Positions 36,915 through 46,407 of a stretch of 64,000 bases of DNA are shown piece by piece (position 1 is the stretch's first letter; every line of letters begins with the position of its first letter). This stretch comes from Oscillospiraceae bacterium (GTDB taxonomy: Bacteria; Bacillota; Clostridia; Oscillospirales; Ruminococcaceae). The DNA is taken from contig JAJQHJ010000019.1 in NCBI GenBank assembly GCA_021199795.1, positions 91,193-155,192 of the forward strand, written 5' to 3'. The notes under the pieces were generated by a model. It saw only the letters and a list, made by a program, of their open reading frames with translations, was not told the DNA's origin and searched no databases. The position numbers were made by a program, and so were the translations under genes.

Positions 36915-37159
36915 CTGAAACTGTTCTTAAAATTGATGGTATGAGCTGTCCTATGTGCGAATCGCATGTAAACGACACCGTGAGAAGTAAGTTTAAAGTA
37001 AAAAAAGTCACTTCCTCACACAAGAAAGGTGAAACTGTTATAGTCTCTGAATCCAGTCTGCGTGCTGACGAACTCACGGAAGCGATAGACGCAACAGGAT
37101 ATAAAGTATTGTCAGTTGAAAGCCACCCATACGTCAAAAAAGGTCTGTTCTCAAGATAG
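36911..37159 (+). CDS. Heavy-metal-associated (HMA) domain protein
   Basis: 82 aa. GMSCPMCESHV carries the GMxCxxC metal-binding motif at about 10-15, and the fold prediction from the pattern is a ferredoxin-like HMA domain. Such proteins usually carry copper; its place at the end of an iron operon, start overlapping the previous gene, is unusual. Cytoplasmic. Confidence 0.9.
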   Translation: MTETVLKIDGMSCPMCESHVNDTVRSKFKVKKVTSSHKKGETVIVSESSLRADELTEAIDATGYKVLSVESHPYVKKGLFSR

Positions 37160-37163
37160 TAAA

Positions 37164-37194
37164 AAAAGCCGCACCGATAACCGGTACGGCTTTT
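37164..37194. terminator. Bidirectional terminator between feo operon and spoIIID
   Basis: Stem GCCG-ACCG/CGGT-CGGC with A tract on one side and T tract on the other. Confidence 0.88.
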
Positions 37195-37201
37195 ATCAAC
37201 T

Positions 37202-37471
37202 TCAGCGGTTGTGCATTGCCGCCATCTCATATTTCCGTTTTGTGGCTTCCCCGCCTCTTATATGCCTTTCTTTCTTATTGATGTCAAGGACAACCTTGAC
37301 CTCTTTGTAGAGTGACGGTTCTACTTTTTGTAAGCGTTCACTTACATCCTTATGCACCGTGGATTTACTGATTCCGAACTCTTTTGCCGCCTGTCGCACG
37401 GTCGCCCTGTTTTCAACTATATATTCGCCTAAAATTACAGGGCGTTCTCTGTCCATCGGTATTTCCGTCAT
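37202..37471 (-). CDS. spoIIID: SpoIIID, mother-cell sporulation regulator
   Basis: 89 aa. GEYIVENRATVRQAAKEFGI and SKSTVHKDVSERL form the HTH; the basic tail RHIRGGEATKRKYEMA is diagnostic. It adjusts the SigE regulon in the mother cell and activates later genes. Alternative start ATG 37456. Single gene, sharing a terminator with the feo operon. Confidence 0.97.
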   Translation of the reverse strand: MTEIPMDRERPVILGEYIVENRATVRQAAKEFGISKSTVHKDVSERLQKVEPSLYKEVKVVLDINKKERHIRGGEATKRKYEMAAMHNR

Positions 37472-37656
37472 AAGCTCACTCTCACTCCTAATGCGTTTTA
37501 GTAATATATATTACAAGCCAGGTCAAATTAGAAGTTCAAGTCTGACAAACGACAAATCTTTCTGCCTAAGCCCACGCAAGCAGTCTTTTATGTTGTCTTG
37601 GGAAGCCCTTAACGAAAAATTTTCCTGCAAACATCATCATTTTTCGGTCAAAGGTC

Positions 37657-37685
37657 TTGCAAACTGAGACAAAATGGTGTAGAAT
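37657..37685 (+). promoter_or_regulatory. Promoter of gap
   Basis: TTGCAA, 17 bp, TAGAAT, 38 bp before the ATG. Confidence 0.8.
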
Positions 37686-37723
37686 ATAAGAGCATAAAAA
37701 ACACTATTGGAGGTTTTTATATT

Positions 37724-38800
37724 ATGTCTAAGTCTGTAAAAGTTGCGATTAACGGATTTGGTAGAATCGGACGTCTTGCTTTCCGCCAGATGTTCGGTGC
37801 TGAAGGATACGAAATCGTAGCAATCAATGATCTCACAAAGCCTGAGATGCTCGCTCATCTTCTCAAGTATGATACCGCTCAGGGCGGCTACTGCGGAAGA
37901 ATCGGCGAGAACGCTCACACTGTTGACGTTAAGCCCGCTGTTTATGCTGAGGACGGCAAGACCGTTACAGTTCCCGGTGCTATCATCGTTGACGGCAAGG
38001 AAATCACCATTTATGCAAAGCCCAACGCTTCTGAGCTTCCTTGGGGTGAGCTCGGAGTTGATGTAGTTCTCGAGTGCACCGGCTTCTACTGCTCAAAGGC
38101 AAAGAGCCAGGCTCACATCGACGCTGGTGCTAAGAAAGTTGTTATCTCTGCTCCTGCAGGAAACGATCTTCCTACCATCGTTTACAGCGTCAACGAGAAA
38201 ACCCTCACCGCTGAGGACACCATCATCTCTGCTGCTTCCTGCACCACAAACTGCTTGGCTCCTATGGCTAAGGCTCTTAACGACTATGCTCCTATCCAGA
38301 GCGGTATCATGTCCACCATTCATGCCTACACTGGCGATCAGATGATCCTCGATGGTCCTCACCGCAAGGGCGACCTCCGTCGTGCAAGAGCTGGTGCTGC
38401 TAACATCGTTCCTAACTCCACCGGTGCTGCAAAGGCTATCGGCTTGGTAATCCCTGAACTCAACGGCAAGCTCATTGGCTCCGCTCAGAGAGTTCCTGTT
38501 ACCACCGGTTCCACTACTATCCTCACCGCTGTTGTCAAGGGCGAGAACATCACCAAGGATGGCATCAACGCTGCTATGAAAGCTGCTTCCTCTGAGTCGT
38601 TCGGTTACAACGAAGATCCTATCGTTTCTTCCGACGTTGTCGGCATGAGATATGGTTCTCTCTTCGATGCTACCCAGACCATGGTTGCTAAGCTCAGTGA
38701 TGACCTCTATCAGGTACAGGTAGTTTCTTGGTATGACAACGAGAACTCCTACACCAGCCAGATGGTCAGAACTATCAAGTACTTCGCAGAGCTCGCATAA
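37724..38800 (+). CDS. gap: Glyceraldehyde-3-phosphate dehydrogenase
   Basis: 358 aa. NAD-binding [14 protein letters not shown], catalytic Cys in [12 protein letters not shown], and WYDNENSY near the C-terminus. Slightly longer than usual (about 335) with an insertion near residues 55-85. Central glycolytic step. GGAGG upstream. Codon choice is more biased than in neighbours (many GCT, CTC, ATC, AAG), as expected for high expression. Confidence 0.98.
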   Translation: MSKSVKVAINGFGRIGRLAFRQMFGAEGYEIVAINDLTKPEMLAHLLKYDTAQGGYCGRIGENAHTVDVKPAVYAEDGKTVTVPGAIIVDGKEITIYAKPNASELPWGELGVDVVLECTGFYCSKAKSQAHIDAGAKKVVISAPAGNDLPTIVYSVNEKTLTAEDTIISAASCTTNCLAPMAKALNDYAPIQSGIMSTIHAYTGDQMILDGPHRKGDLRRARAGAANIVPNSTGAAKAIGLVIPELNGKLIGSAQRVPVTTGSTTILTAVVKGENITKDGINAAMKAASSESFGYNEDPIVSSDVVGMRYGSLFDATQTMVAKLSDDLYQVQVVSWYDNENSYTSQMVRTIKYFAELA

Positions 38801-38819
38801 TTTGAGTTTTTTGTGCGCA

Positions 38820-38856
38820 ATGCACCGCCTGTTTATTCAGCGCGGTGCATTTTTTT
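38820..38856 (+). terminator. Terminator of gap
   Basis: Nine-bp stem ATGCACCGC/GCGGTGCAT, then TTTTTT. Confidence 0.92.
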
Positions 38857-38858
38857 GC

Positions 38859-38893
38859 AAAAAATCCCGGTTCCTGAATCTTAGTAACCGGGA
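38859..38893 (-). terminator. Terminator of the two-component operon
   Basis: Eight-bp stem (38865-38872 with 38886-38893) followed by six T on the minus strand. Confidence 0.88.
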
Positions 38894-38900
38894 TTTGCTA

Positions 38901-41300
38901 TCAATTCTGTTCTTCTACTTCAACATCCGCTGGAATCTTTTCCTCTCCAGGAGGCTCCGGCTCATACGGAAGCTCATCCATAGTGAGCTCAGCCTTATAC
39001 AGGTCTCCATCGATTATGATATTGAAATCAACATTATTAAGTGCGCAGAGGCTCTTTGCAATCGAAAGTCCCAAGCCGCTGCCCTCAGTTGAACGGGAGG
39101 AGTCTCCCCTGACGAATCTTTCCATGAGCTCATCGCTTGAAATGTTGAGTTCGTATTTCGAGATATTCTTAAAGATTATCTGTATTTTACCGTCAATCTC
39201 TTCGGCAGAGACATAGACCCTTGTGTCTGGTTGAGCATATTTCACGATGTTCCCCATCAGGTTATCGAATACACGCCACATCAGTCTTCCGTCGACAAGA
39301 GCCATCAGCGGCTTTTCGGGGGTAGTGACGACGAGTTTGAGTCCGTTTGCTCCCAGTCTGTCCTCGTATTCGGCTGTGGCTTGCGTCAGGAGAATAGACA
39401 TATCCGTCTTTTCGAGAGCCACTGGAATAGCTCCTGCCTGAGCCTTTGAGGCTTCAACCAAATCGTCAATAAGCTTCTTCATCCTCTGAGACTGCCTGAC
39501 TAAAACATCTACATATTCTTTTGCAGAATCCGGTTGGATATCCTCTTTTGAGAGAATGTCGACATAGTTGACGATGGAAGTCAACGGCGTTTTCAAATCG
39601 TGGGAGACATTGGTTATAAGCTCTGTTTTCAGCCTTTCGGAGCGGAGGCTTTCGTCGACTGCCGCCTGAATCCCGTCATTGATATTGTTCAGGTGTCCAG
39701 CGAAGCTTCCGAGACCAAAATAGAGTCCGTCATTATCGACAACTGTTTCTGTTTTTCCCTCAGAAATATCCCGAGCCGCTTCTTCAAGCTTCCTGACACC
39801 CATAGCATATACAAGAGACGCAATAAGTACTGCAAGGTTTCCTATGACGAAAGTCAGAAGTCCCAGGAAAGCATCTACAAACAAGAGCATCAGGCACAGG
39901 AAATCGTATATCAGAACGCCTATGAAGATGAATTTAAGCTTCGTCGCATATTTGCGATTCCTGATGATCTTTCTGAAGAAGTTAAACAGCCATATCAGTG
40001 AACCGAATATGATTGTGTTCCTGAAGAACCTCCTTGCTTTGACTCTTGCAGAGCTGGTCATAAGAACAAACATAATCACTGCGGCTGAAACTCCCGCACA
40101 AAGTGCAAAAATCAGATATTGAAGAAGCCTTGACTCAAGGTCAATATAGATAGTCTCTGAAATTATATATAGAGAGCCGAAAAGAACAACACCAACCGGG
40201 AACAGATACAGTTCAAACGGAATTTTGTCCGCAAGTGTGAGATGTATACCATCATACTCCGGAAAATGTCCCGCAGTCGTCATCAAAACCACAAAGCAAA
40301 CCAGTGCTATTACAGCAGTTATAACCATCATGGCTATAAAGTTATCCTTGTTGCTGAGGAGCGTGTTGATCTTTGTAAGCTTGATATAAACGTCATCACT
40401 AACTGTAAAATCGGTTAGATTGGCAGGAAGACTTACGGTTATAGTCAGAGTTTCGGACAGAACCTGGGAGAGCACAACATGGGTGCAATAGATTATCTCG
40501 CCATCCTCCTGATCAATCGAAATCTCAAAGCCTAATACTTTAACCAAGTCATCGAGTTCTGAAAACATGCAAAGGCAGTTTACGGCTTCTTCATAATCAT
40601 AAGTGATAACCTCGATAACCATCGGGGCGCCCATAACGGTGACAGTGTAATCCTCAGATTCAGATGTTAAGTCGGTATCACTGTCATCTGTAGATGCTTG
40701 ATTAGAGTATAGAGTTTCATCAATACTGTTGCTCACATCAATTCTGAAATTGCTTCTGCTTTCGGGATAGTAGATTTCGATATAATTACCGAAGCTTTCG
40801 AGGTCTTCTTCGGTAACCAAAGTCTCGGTTTCTGAATAGGAAACGTTGAAAATCTCTCTGAGCCACTCTATGGGAGTCTCGTCCTCGTAATAGTAGAAAC
40901 CGAACAGAGGTGAAATATCTTCGTAATCGTCGTAGTTGATAGCGTAGTATTCGATAAATTCATCATCAAAGAGATAGCTATACCCAGTGGTAGCGTCATA
41001 TTCCAATGTCGTTTCACGATCATACGAATCGTAGAAAACTGCCTCATCCAACGCCTCAGCGGAGTAGCCGAAAGGCTCATACCACGAAAGATATACCTCT
41101 GTGAGATTCTTCTTGAGCTCAGTTTCGTTGGAGATATAATCATCGAGAATTGTATAATTATCGAGATAGTAAGCGTCATAGTAATAGAGGATAATTGTGG
41201 CAAGCGCACTGCTTGCAAATATCATTACAGATAAGACAAGGCAGACGAATGCCGTTACTTTTATCCAGAGTCTTCCCCGCTTTCTTGTACCACTGGTCAT
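38901..41300 (-). CDS. Membrane sensor histidine kinase
   Basis: 799 aa. TM1 about 14-36, then a large acidic, Tyr-rich extracellular region to about 320, then six or so further TM segments (about 325-510), a short linker, HisKA with the H-box VSHDLKTPLTSI (about 580), and a HATPase domain ending in GSGLGLSIAKSL. The G1 region is atypical (FKNISKYELN in place of DNGxG). Phosphorylates the OmpR-type regulator encoded 70 bp upstream. Signal unknown. GGAGG precedes the ATG. Confidence 0.94.
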   Translation of the reverse strand: MTSGTRKRGRLWIKVTAFVCLVLSVMIFASSALATIILYYYDAYYLDNYTILDDYISNETELKKNLTEVYLSWYEPFGYSAEALDEAVFYDSYDRETTLEYDATTGYSYLFDDEFIEYYAINYDDYEDISPLFGFYYYEDETPIEWLREIFNVSYSETETLVTEEDLESFGNYIEIYYPESRSNFRIDVSNSIDETLYSNQASTDDSDTDLTSESEDYTVTVMGAPMVIEVITYDYEEAVNCLCMFSELDDLVKVLGFEISIDQEDGEIIYCTHVVLSQVLSETLTITVSLPANLTDFTVSDDVYIKLTKINTLLSNKDNFIAMMVITAVIALVCFVVLMTTAGHFPEYDGIHLTLADKIPFELYLFPVGVVLFGSLYIISETIYIDLESRLLQYLIFALCAGVSAAVIMFVLMTSSARVKARRFFRNTIIFGSLIWLFNFFRKIIRNRKYATKLKFIFIGVLIYDFLCLMLLFVDAFLGLLTFVIGNLAVLIASLVYAMGVRKLEEAARDISEGKTETVVDNDGLYFGLGSFAGHLNNINDGIQAAVDESLRSERLKTELITNVSHDLKTPLTSIVNYVDILSKEDIQPDSAKEYVDVLVRQSQRMKKLIDDLVEASKAQAGAIPVALEKTDMSILLTQATAEYEDRLGANGLKLVVTTPEKPLMALVDGRLMWRVFDNLMGNIVKYAQPDTRVYVSAEEIDGKIQIIFKNISKYELNISSDELMERFVRGDSSRSTEGSGLGLSIAKSLCALNNVDFNIIIDGDLYKAELTMDELPYEPEPPGEEKIPADVEVEEQN

Positions 41301-41321
41301 AACTCAAGCCTCCTGTTCTCC

Positions 41322-41366
41322 AGTACGGGCGGGCAGTTAGCGAAGCTAACTGTATATCCAGCCCCT
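41322..41366 (-). repeat. REP-like palindromic element between regulator and kinase genes
   Basis: Contains the hairpin CAGTTAGC-GAA-GCTAACTG (41333-41351) flanked by GGGCGGGC on one side and CAGCCCCTAC on the other, a layout reminiscent of short palindromic repeats in clostridia. Only one copy seen in this window. Confidence 0.4.
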
Positions 41367-41370
41367 ACAA

Positions 41371-42072
41371 TTAGTTCTTTGGTCTTTCAAACTTATAGCC
41401 CTTTCCCCATACGACCTTTAAATATCTCGGAGCCGTTGGGTCAATCTCTATCTTCTCTCTTAAGTGACGCATATGTACTGCAACGGCATTGTTGACACCT
41501 ATCGGGACATCGCCCCATACGGTGCGATAAATCTCAGGTGGTGAGAAGCACTCGCCCGGATGCTCCATAAGAAATCTTAAAATACTGTATTCCTTTGGAG
41601 TGAGAGAAACAACTTCGCCATCAACGGTCACCTGCTTGTCCTCATATCTTATCTGCACCCCGCCGATCTTAAGAGTGTCAGGACTTGCCGGTGCGCTTCC
41701 GAGAAGAGTGTATCTGCGAATCTGAGAGCGGATTCTGGCTGTAAGCTCGACAGCATTGAAAGGCTTTGTGACATAGTCATCAGCACCCAGGTTGAGTCCC
41801 AGAACTTTGTCAGTATCTTCTGATTTTGCAGTCAGAAAGATTACAGGAACATTCGAGAAACTTCTGAGCTCACTCAAAGTTTTGATTCCATCCATTTCCG
41901 GCATCATAATATCCATAAGAACGAGATCTATCTTTTCATCGTGGAGGATTCTCAATGCATCCTTGCCGTTACCCGCTGTAAAGAAGTCATAGTCCTCATT
42001 TTTAAGATATATTTTGAGAGCATTCACTATGTCAGGCTCATCGTCGCAGATAAGTACATTGTAGCTACCCAT
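41371..42072 (-). CDS. OmpR-family response regulator
   Basis: 233 aa. Receiver domain with acidic DDEPD, phosphoacceptor Asp in LVLMDIMMPEMDG, Lys in VTKPF; winged-helix effector about 135-230 ending YLKVVWGKGYKFE. Pairs with the kinase encoded downstream. Binds DNA as a dimer; targets unknown. Confidence 0.96.
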   Translation of the reverse strand: MGSYNVLICDDEPDIVNALKIYLKNEDYDFFTAGNGKDALRILHDEKIDLVLMDIMMPEMDGIKTLSELRSFSNVPVIFLTAKSEDTDKVLGLNLGADDYVTKPFNAVELTARIRSQIRRYTLLGSAPASPDTLKIGGVQIRYEDKQVTVDGEVVSLTPKEYSILRFLMEHPGECFSPPEIYRTVWGDVPIGVNNAVAVHMRHLREKIEIDPTAPRYLKVVWGKGYKFERPKN

Positions 42073-42218
42073 TTATTTTTCCTCTTTTCTTCTCCATCTT
42101 AAGTTGATACAGATATTGTACCACAAAAGAGATTAAGATGCCATACAAAAAGATATTAAGATTTTGACTGATTTCTTAATAATTGTTCGCCCACATTCAC
42201 CTTTTTGGGACAAAGGGC

Positions 42219-42247
42219 TTGAAAATGAATGAAATATCGGTTATACT
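42219..42247 (+). promoter_or_regulatory. Promoter of the plsY operon
   Basis: TTGAAA, 17 bp, TATACT. Confidence 0.75.
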
Positions 42248-42288
42248 TAGTGTAAGGGCAAAATATACACCGACAAGGATGTGATTTG

Positions 42289-42930
42289 ATGTTTCCATTG
42301 ACAATACTTCCATTTGTTATCTTAGGATATCTTTCGGGCAGTGTACTCTTCGCACAGATATGGGCAAGAATATTCCGTAAGGGAGACATAATCGAAAAGG
42401 CAAAAGACCATAATCTCGGAGCAGCAAACGCTTTCACATACGGCGGGTTCTGGTGTGGCTTTCTCACACTCGTTTGCGACGTTCTTAAGGGCATAATTCC
42501 AATAAGACTGTTCCTGACATTTGGTACATACTCAGAGGCATCGCCCTGCACCGACGTTGCTTTCGCTCTTGTTCTGGCGGCACCTGTTATCGGTCATGCA
42601 TTTTCTATTTTCAATAGCTTTAACGGCGGAAAAGGAATTGCAACCACGTTTGGCTGCCTTATCGGGATCATTCCTGTTTATCAGCCTATATTCTTCATGG
42701 CGATTTCGTTTATTTTCTTCTCCCTCATCTTAAAAATATCACCTCACCTTTACAGAACGGCAATATCATATTTGACTGCTCTGATCGCAATGTGTATCTT
42801 TGGACTCAGATCAGGTATGGTTGCTCTGCCGATTGGGTTTGCAATTATCACTGGCGCGGTCATATTCAGACTCCACAAGAGTCCGGAAGAACGAGAAGAA
42901 ATTGAGGTTAATTTAGCATGGAAGCATTGA
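42289..42930 (+). CDS. Glycerol-3-phosphate acyltransferase PlsY-like
   Basis: 213 aa from ATG 42289 (AAGGATG upstream). Multi-pass membrane protein with the PlsY motifs: GYLSGSVLFAQ, LGAANAF, GHAFSIFNSFNGGKGIATTFG. Transfers an acyl group from acyl-phosphate to glycerol-3-phosphate. Divergence in the first and third motifs means a paralogous role is possible. Overlaps the glycosyltransferase gene by 13 bp, suggesting joint membrane-lipid synthesis. Confidence 0.88.
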   Translation: MFPLTILPFVILGYLSGSVLFAQIWARIFRKGDIIEKAKDHNLGAANAFTYGGFWCGFLTLVCDVLKGIIPIRLFLTFGTYSEASPCTDVAFALVLAAPVIGHAFSIFNSFNGGKGIATTFGCLIGIIPVYQPIFFMAISFIFFSLILKISPHLYRTAISYLTALIAMCIFGLRSGMVALPIGFAIITGAVIFRLHKSPEEREEIEVNLAWKH

Positions 42931-44057
42931 TACTTTCTATGGGAACAGGCGGTGGGCATAATGCCGCAGCTCAAGCTATCAAGGAAGAGCTCGAAAGGCG
43001 CGGACACGTGACGGAATTTATAAATCCATACACTCTCGAAAGCAGCTTTTTGGCAAGGTTCGTTGACAACGCTTATATCAAAACTGTTACGTCCACGCCA
43101 AAGCTGTTTGGACTCGTTTACAAAATCGGCGATGCCGTGGCAAAACTCCCATGTCGTTCGCCGATATATTTTGCCAACCGCAAGCCGGCAAAGGCTCTGA
43201 AAAAGCATCTGGAAGAAAACCATTACGACGCAATCATCACTACCCACCTGTTTGCCGGCGAAATGCTTACAGCACTCAGAGACGATGGCACCAAGCTTCC
43301 AAAAACAATATTTATTGCAACAGACTATACGTGCATTCCGTTTGAAGCGGAAGTCAAAACAGATGCTATCATTGCACCGAGCAAAGAACACGTTTCTGAA
43401 TTTGCTCGTAAAGGATTGTCACTTGACAGCATCTATGGATATGGAATTCCAACAAGCGCAAAATTCTCTGAAAAGGCTTCAAAAGAAGATTTGAAGAAAG
43501 AACTTGAACTTGATCCAGCTTTCAGATATCTTCTCGTCTGCGGTGGAAGTATGGGTGCAGGTCACCTCAAAAAAATAGTCCGAATTCTTGAGGAATGGTG
43601 TCACCATGAGGGACACACAAAGCTTATCGTCGTATGCGGAAATAATAACAAGCTTTTTGAACAGCTCTTCGCAATATATGGAAATGATATTATTCTCTAT
43701 CGATTCACAGACAAGATGCCGGAGCTTTTCAAGCTTTGCGAAGTATGCTTTACAAAGCCCGGAGGGCTTTCGTCAACTGAAGCAGCCGCAGCAGGTATTC
43801 CGATAGCTCATATAACCCCTATTCCCGGGTGCGAGACAATAAATATGAATTACTTTTCGAGCAGGGGCATGAGCCTTAAGGTCGACCCTAACAAGAAAAG
43901 CATATACAGCACACTTGAGTATCTTGGCGACAGACAGCACCGACTTGATATGATAAAAAGACAGCACGAAATTATAAACCCCAATGCGGCGTCCGACATA
44001 TGCAGCCTTGCCGAAAAACTGGTTGCATCATTGGACACCGAAAACCAAAACAATTAA
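42918..44057 (+). CDS. GT28-type glycolipid glycosyltransferase (UgtP/MGDG-synthase-like)
   Basis: 379 aa. N-terminal MGTGGGHNAAAQAI acceptor-side loop of the MGDG synthase/UgtP group, ATDYTCIPF, then the C-terminal nucleotide-sugar domain with CGGSMGAGHL and KPGGLSSTEAAAAGIP. Probably adds a sugar to diacylglycerol at the inner membrane face. Coupled to plsY by overlap. Confidence 0.9.
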   Translation: MEALILSMGTGGGHNAAAQAIKEELERRGHVTEFINPYTLESSFLARFVDNAYIKTVTSTPKLFGLVYKIGDAVAKLPCRSPIYFANRKPAKALKKHLEENHYDAIITTHLFAGEMLTALRDDGTKLPKTIFIATDYTCIPFEAEVKTDAIIAPSKEHVSEFARKGLSLDSIYGYGIPTSAKFSEKASKEDLKKELELDPAFRYLLVCGGSMGAGHLKKIVRILEEWCHHEGHTKLIVVCGNNNKLFEQLFAIYGNDIILYRFTDKMPELFKLCEVCFTKPGGLSSTEAAAAGIPIAHITPIPGCETINMNYFSSRGMSLKVDPNKKSIYSTLEYLGDRQHRLDMIKRQHEIINPNAASDICSLAEKLVASLDTENQNN

Positions 44058-44070
44058 GGAGATGTTTGAT

Positions 44071-45117
44071 ATGCCTGAAATGGACACTAAATACCGCGAT
44101 TTTGCAAGAAAAAAGGCATGTGAATTGCTGGCAATCGATAGCCCATCCGGATATACAGAAAGAGCGGCTACATGGGTCAAGGATGAATTTGAGGGCTTGG
44201 GCTTTAAAGCTACAATCACCGAAAAAGGCGGAGTTATTGCCGATTTAGGTGGAATTGCAAAGGACGATGCACTGCTTTTAGAAGCCCACACCGACACCTT
44301 GGGAGGAATGGTCTGCGAGATTACAGGCTCAGGTCGACTTAAGATCACAAACTTAGGTGGCATGGAAGCAAACAACGCTGAAGCTGAGAATGTCAGAATT
44401 TACACTAGAGAGCAATTTGTTTACGAGGGAACGCTTCAGCTCTGCAACGCAAGCGTTCACGTCAACGGCGAGTATCATTCCACAAAGAGAAGCTTTGATA
44501 CAATGGAAGTTGTCATCGACGAGAATGTAAGCTCAGCTGATGATGTAAGAAAATTAGGCATTGAGGTTGGTGACATTGTTTGCTTTGAGCCAAGAACAAG
44601 GCTCACCCAATCCGGCTACATCAAGTCAAGATTCTTAGACGACAAGCTTTCTGTCGGGATACTACTCGGCTTTGCAAAATATGTTGCCGACAATAACATC
44701 AAGCTTCCAAGAAAGACATATGTACATATCACTGTTTACGAGGAAGTCGGTCACGGAGGCTCAGGCTCTGTTCCGGATGGCGTTACAGAAGCCATCAGCG
44801 TTGACATGGGCTGTGTTGGAAACGGACTCACATGTACCGAAAGACAGGTCTCAATCTGTGCTAAAGACTCCGGAGGTCCTTATAGCTATCAGGTAGTTTC
44901 AAAGCTGATAGCAGCCGCTAAAAAAGAGGGTGCGGATTATGCAGTTGACGTCTATCCACACTATGGTTCCGACGTTGAAGCAACACTGAGAGCAGGCTAT
45001 GACATTCGTCACGGTCTGATTGGTGCAGGAGTATATGCCAGCCATGGTTATGAAAGAAGCCATGTTGATGGCATAATGAACACCTTGAAAGTGCTGAAAG
45101 GCTATCTGAATGTATGA
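44071..45117 (+). CDS. M42-family metallopeptidase
   Basis: 348 aa from ATG 44071, which has AAGGAG 9 nt upstream. Two-metal active site: LEAHTDTLGG, RFLDDKLSVGIL, YEEVGHGG, SVDMGC and SHGYERSH. The family includes tetrahedral aminopeptidases and so-called endoglucanase M proteins that are peptidases. Third gene of the plsY unit, 13 bp after the glycosyltransferase. Confidence 0.93.
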   Translation: MPEMDTKYRDFARKKACELLAIDSPSGYTERAATWVKDEFEGLGFKATITEKGGVIADLGGIAKDDALLLEAHTDTLGGMVCEITGSGRLKITNLGGMEANNAEAENVRIYTREQFVYEGTLQLCNASVHVNGEYHSTKRSFDTMEVVIDENVSSADDVRKLGIEVGDIVCFEPRTRLTQSGYIKSRFLDDKLSVGILLGFAKYVADNNIKLPRKTYVHITVYEEVGHGGSGSVPDGVTEAISVDMGCVGNGLTCTERQVSICAKDSGGPYSYQVVSKLIAAAKKEGADYAVDVYPHYGSDVEATLRAGYDIRHGLIGAGVYASHGYERSHVDGIMNTLKVLKGYLNV

Positions 45118-45150
45118 CGCCATTTCGGGTTAGAAAAAATACGCATGAAA

Positions 45151-45180
45151 AAAAGCCGAAGGATTTATCCTACGGCTTTT
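45151..45180. terminator. Bidirectional terminator between M42 peptidase and rpsR
   Basis: Stem AAAAGCCG-AGG/TCCT-CGGCTTTT. Confidence 0.9.
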
Positions 45181-45201
45181 GTTAATACCTAAACTGTTCT
45201 A

Positions 45202-45447
45202 TCAGTCGGAAGAATAAGGCAGGAGTGCAACATATCTTGCTCTCTTTACAGCCTTGGTGAGTTCGCGCTGATGATATGCACAGGTACCGGTTACACGTCT
45301 GGGCAATATCTTGGAACGCTCAGTGAGGCACTTACGAAGCTTTGCAGTGTCTTTGTAATCAATGGTCTCTGCTCTGTCAACACAGAACATGCAAACCTTT
45401 TTTCTAGGTCTCTTTGTCGGTCTTGCACCGGCAGTATTTCTTTCCAT
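45202..45447 (-). CDS. rpsR: 30S ribosomal protein S18
   Basis: 81 aa. [53 protein letters not shown] are diagnostic. Retains Cys/His ligands (CxxC, C-x-x-H) of the zinc-binding form. Last gene of the rpsF-ssb-rpsR operon. Confidence 0.98.
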   Translation of the reverse strand: MERNTAGARPTKRPRKKVCMFCVDRAETIDYKDTAKLRKCLTERSKILPRRVTGTCAYHQRELTKAVKRARYVALLPYSSD

Positions 45448-45488
45448 GGTGAAATTCTCCTTTCAAAGATTATCGCATTCTGACTTAG

Positions 45489-45962
45489 TCAGAACGGAAC
45501 GCCGTCGTCGCTAAGTATCTCTTCAAAATCGTCCATATTTCCAATGGCGATAGGATTAGACGTCGGCTCATTATAAGCGGGTTGCTGCTGGGTAGGCTGA
45601 CGATAATTGGACTGATATGAGGATGAACCGCTGTTATCAGACGCTTTCTCGCCGGTGAACGATGCGTTGTCAACTATAACCTCAGTGACATAGTGCTTGG
45701 TTCCGTTCTTGTCATCATAGGTTCTTGATTGAAGACTTCCCTCGATGGCAATCATTCTGCCCTTGCCGAAATATTTGTTGATAAATTCGGCACGCTGATT
45801 GAACGCAACACAACTGATGAAATCAGACTGACGCTCTTCACCCTGTCTGACATAGTTCCTGTCGACAGCAACGGTGAAGTTAAGAATCGAAGTTCCGCTT
45901 GCAGACTGCTTGATTTCAAGGTCACGGGTTATTCTACCCATCAAAATTACTCTGTTAAGCAT
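45489..45962 (-). CDS. ssb: Single-stranded DNA-binding protein
   Basis: 157 aa. OB fold about 1-105 (MLNRVILMGRITRDLEI, FTVAVDRNY), Gln/Asn/Ser-rich linker, and the acidic tip DDFEEILSDDGVPF that recruits partner proteins. Between rpsF and rpsR, the standard order. Confidence 0.98.
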   Translation of the reverse strand: MLNRVILMGRITRDLEIKQSASGTSILNFTVAVDRNYVRQGEERQSDFISCVAFNQRAEFINKYFGKGRMIAIEGSLQSRTYDDKNGTKHYVTEVIVDNASFTGEKASDNSGSSSYQSNYRQPTQQQPAYNEPTSNPIAIGNMDDFEEILSDDGVPF

Positions 45963-45977
45963 TACTCATTCCTCCAA

Positions 45978-46274
45978 TCAGCTATTCTTAGCGATTACTA
46001 AGGAACGAAGTACGCCGTCGGTAATGTTGAGGACACGGTCAAACTCGGCTGGGAAGTCGGGCTTGGACTCGAAAGTATAAACTACATAGTAACCCTCAGT
46101 CTCGTAGTTAATAGCATAGGCAAGCTTGCGCTTTCCCCATTCGTCAACTTCGGCAAGAGTTCCGTTTGCTTCGATCATGTCCTTGAATTTTGCGACAAGC
46201 TCAGCTACTGCCTCGTCGCCCGCTTTGGTTGAGAAAACCACCATAGCTTCGTAGTTCTCAGATAATTTTGCCAT
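45978..46274 (-). CDS. rpsF: 30S ribosomal protein S6
   Basis: 98 aa from ATG 46274 (AAGGAGG upstream). KLSENYEAMVVFS, DEWGKRKLAYAINYETEGYYVVYTF are typical. Pairs with S18. The leader contains a candidate S6:S18 regulatory hairpin. Confidence 0.97.
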   Translation of the reverse strand: MAKLSENYEAMVVFSTKAGDEAVAELVAKFKDMIEANGTLAEVDEWGKRKLAYAINYETEGYYVVYTFESKPDFPAEFDRVLNITDGVLRSLVIAKNS

Positions 46275-46294
46275 AATTGCACCTCCTTCTGGAT

Positions 46295-46316
46295 TCCGCC
46301 CGCCACTCACGACGGA
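46295..46316 (-). promoter_or_regulatory. Candidate S6:S18 autoregulatory leader hairpin
   Basis: In the rpsF leader UCCGUC pairs with GGGCGGA (one G-U), with CCG and GGC elements of the kind seen in the known rpsF leader motif. Structure not verified. Confidence 0.35.
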
Positions 46317-46332
46317 CAAGGATAACTAAAAT

Positions 46333-46361
46333 AGTATACCAAAACAAATCGGATTTGTCAA
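46333..46361 (-). promoter_or_regulatory. Strong promoter of the rpsF operon
   Basis: TTGACA, 17 bp, TATACT. A 10-bp perfect inverted repeat (46351-46360 with 46372-46381) overlaps the -35. Confidence 0.88.
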
Positions 46362-46407
46362 GTAAAACTTTTGACAAATCCGAAATATTTCTTTTAAGCT
46401 TTTCTCA

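Noticed and set aside
37637..37918. Minus-strand open frame over the gap promoter and 5' end
   Set aside because: Covers the promoter and coding bases of gap; codon use follows the opposite gene.
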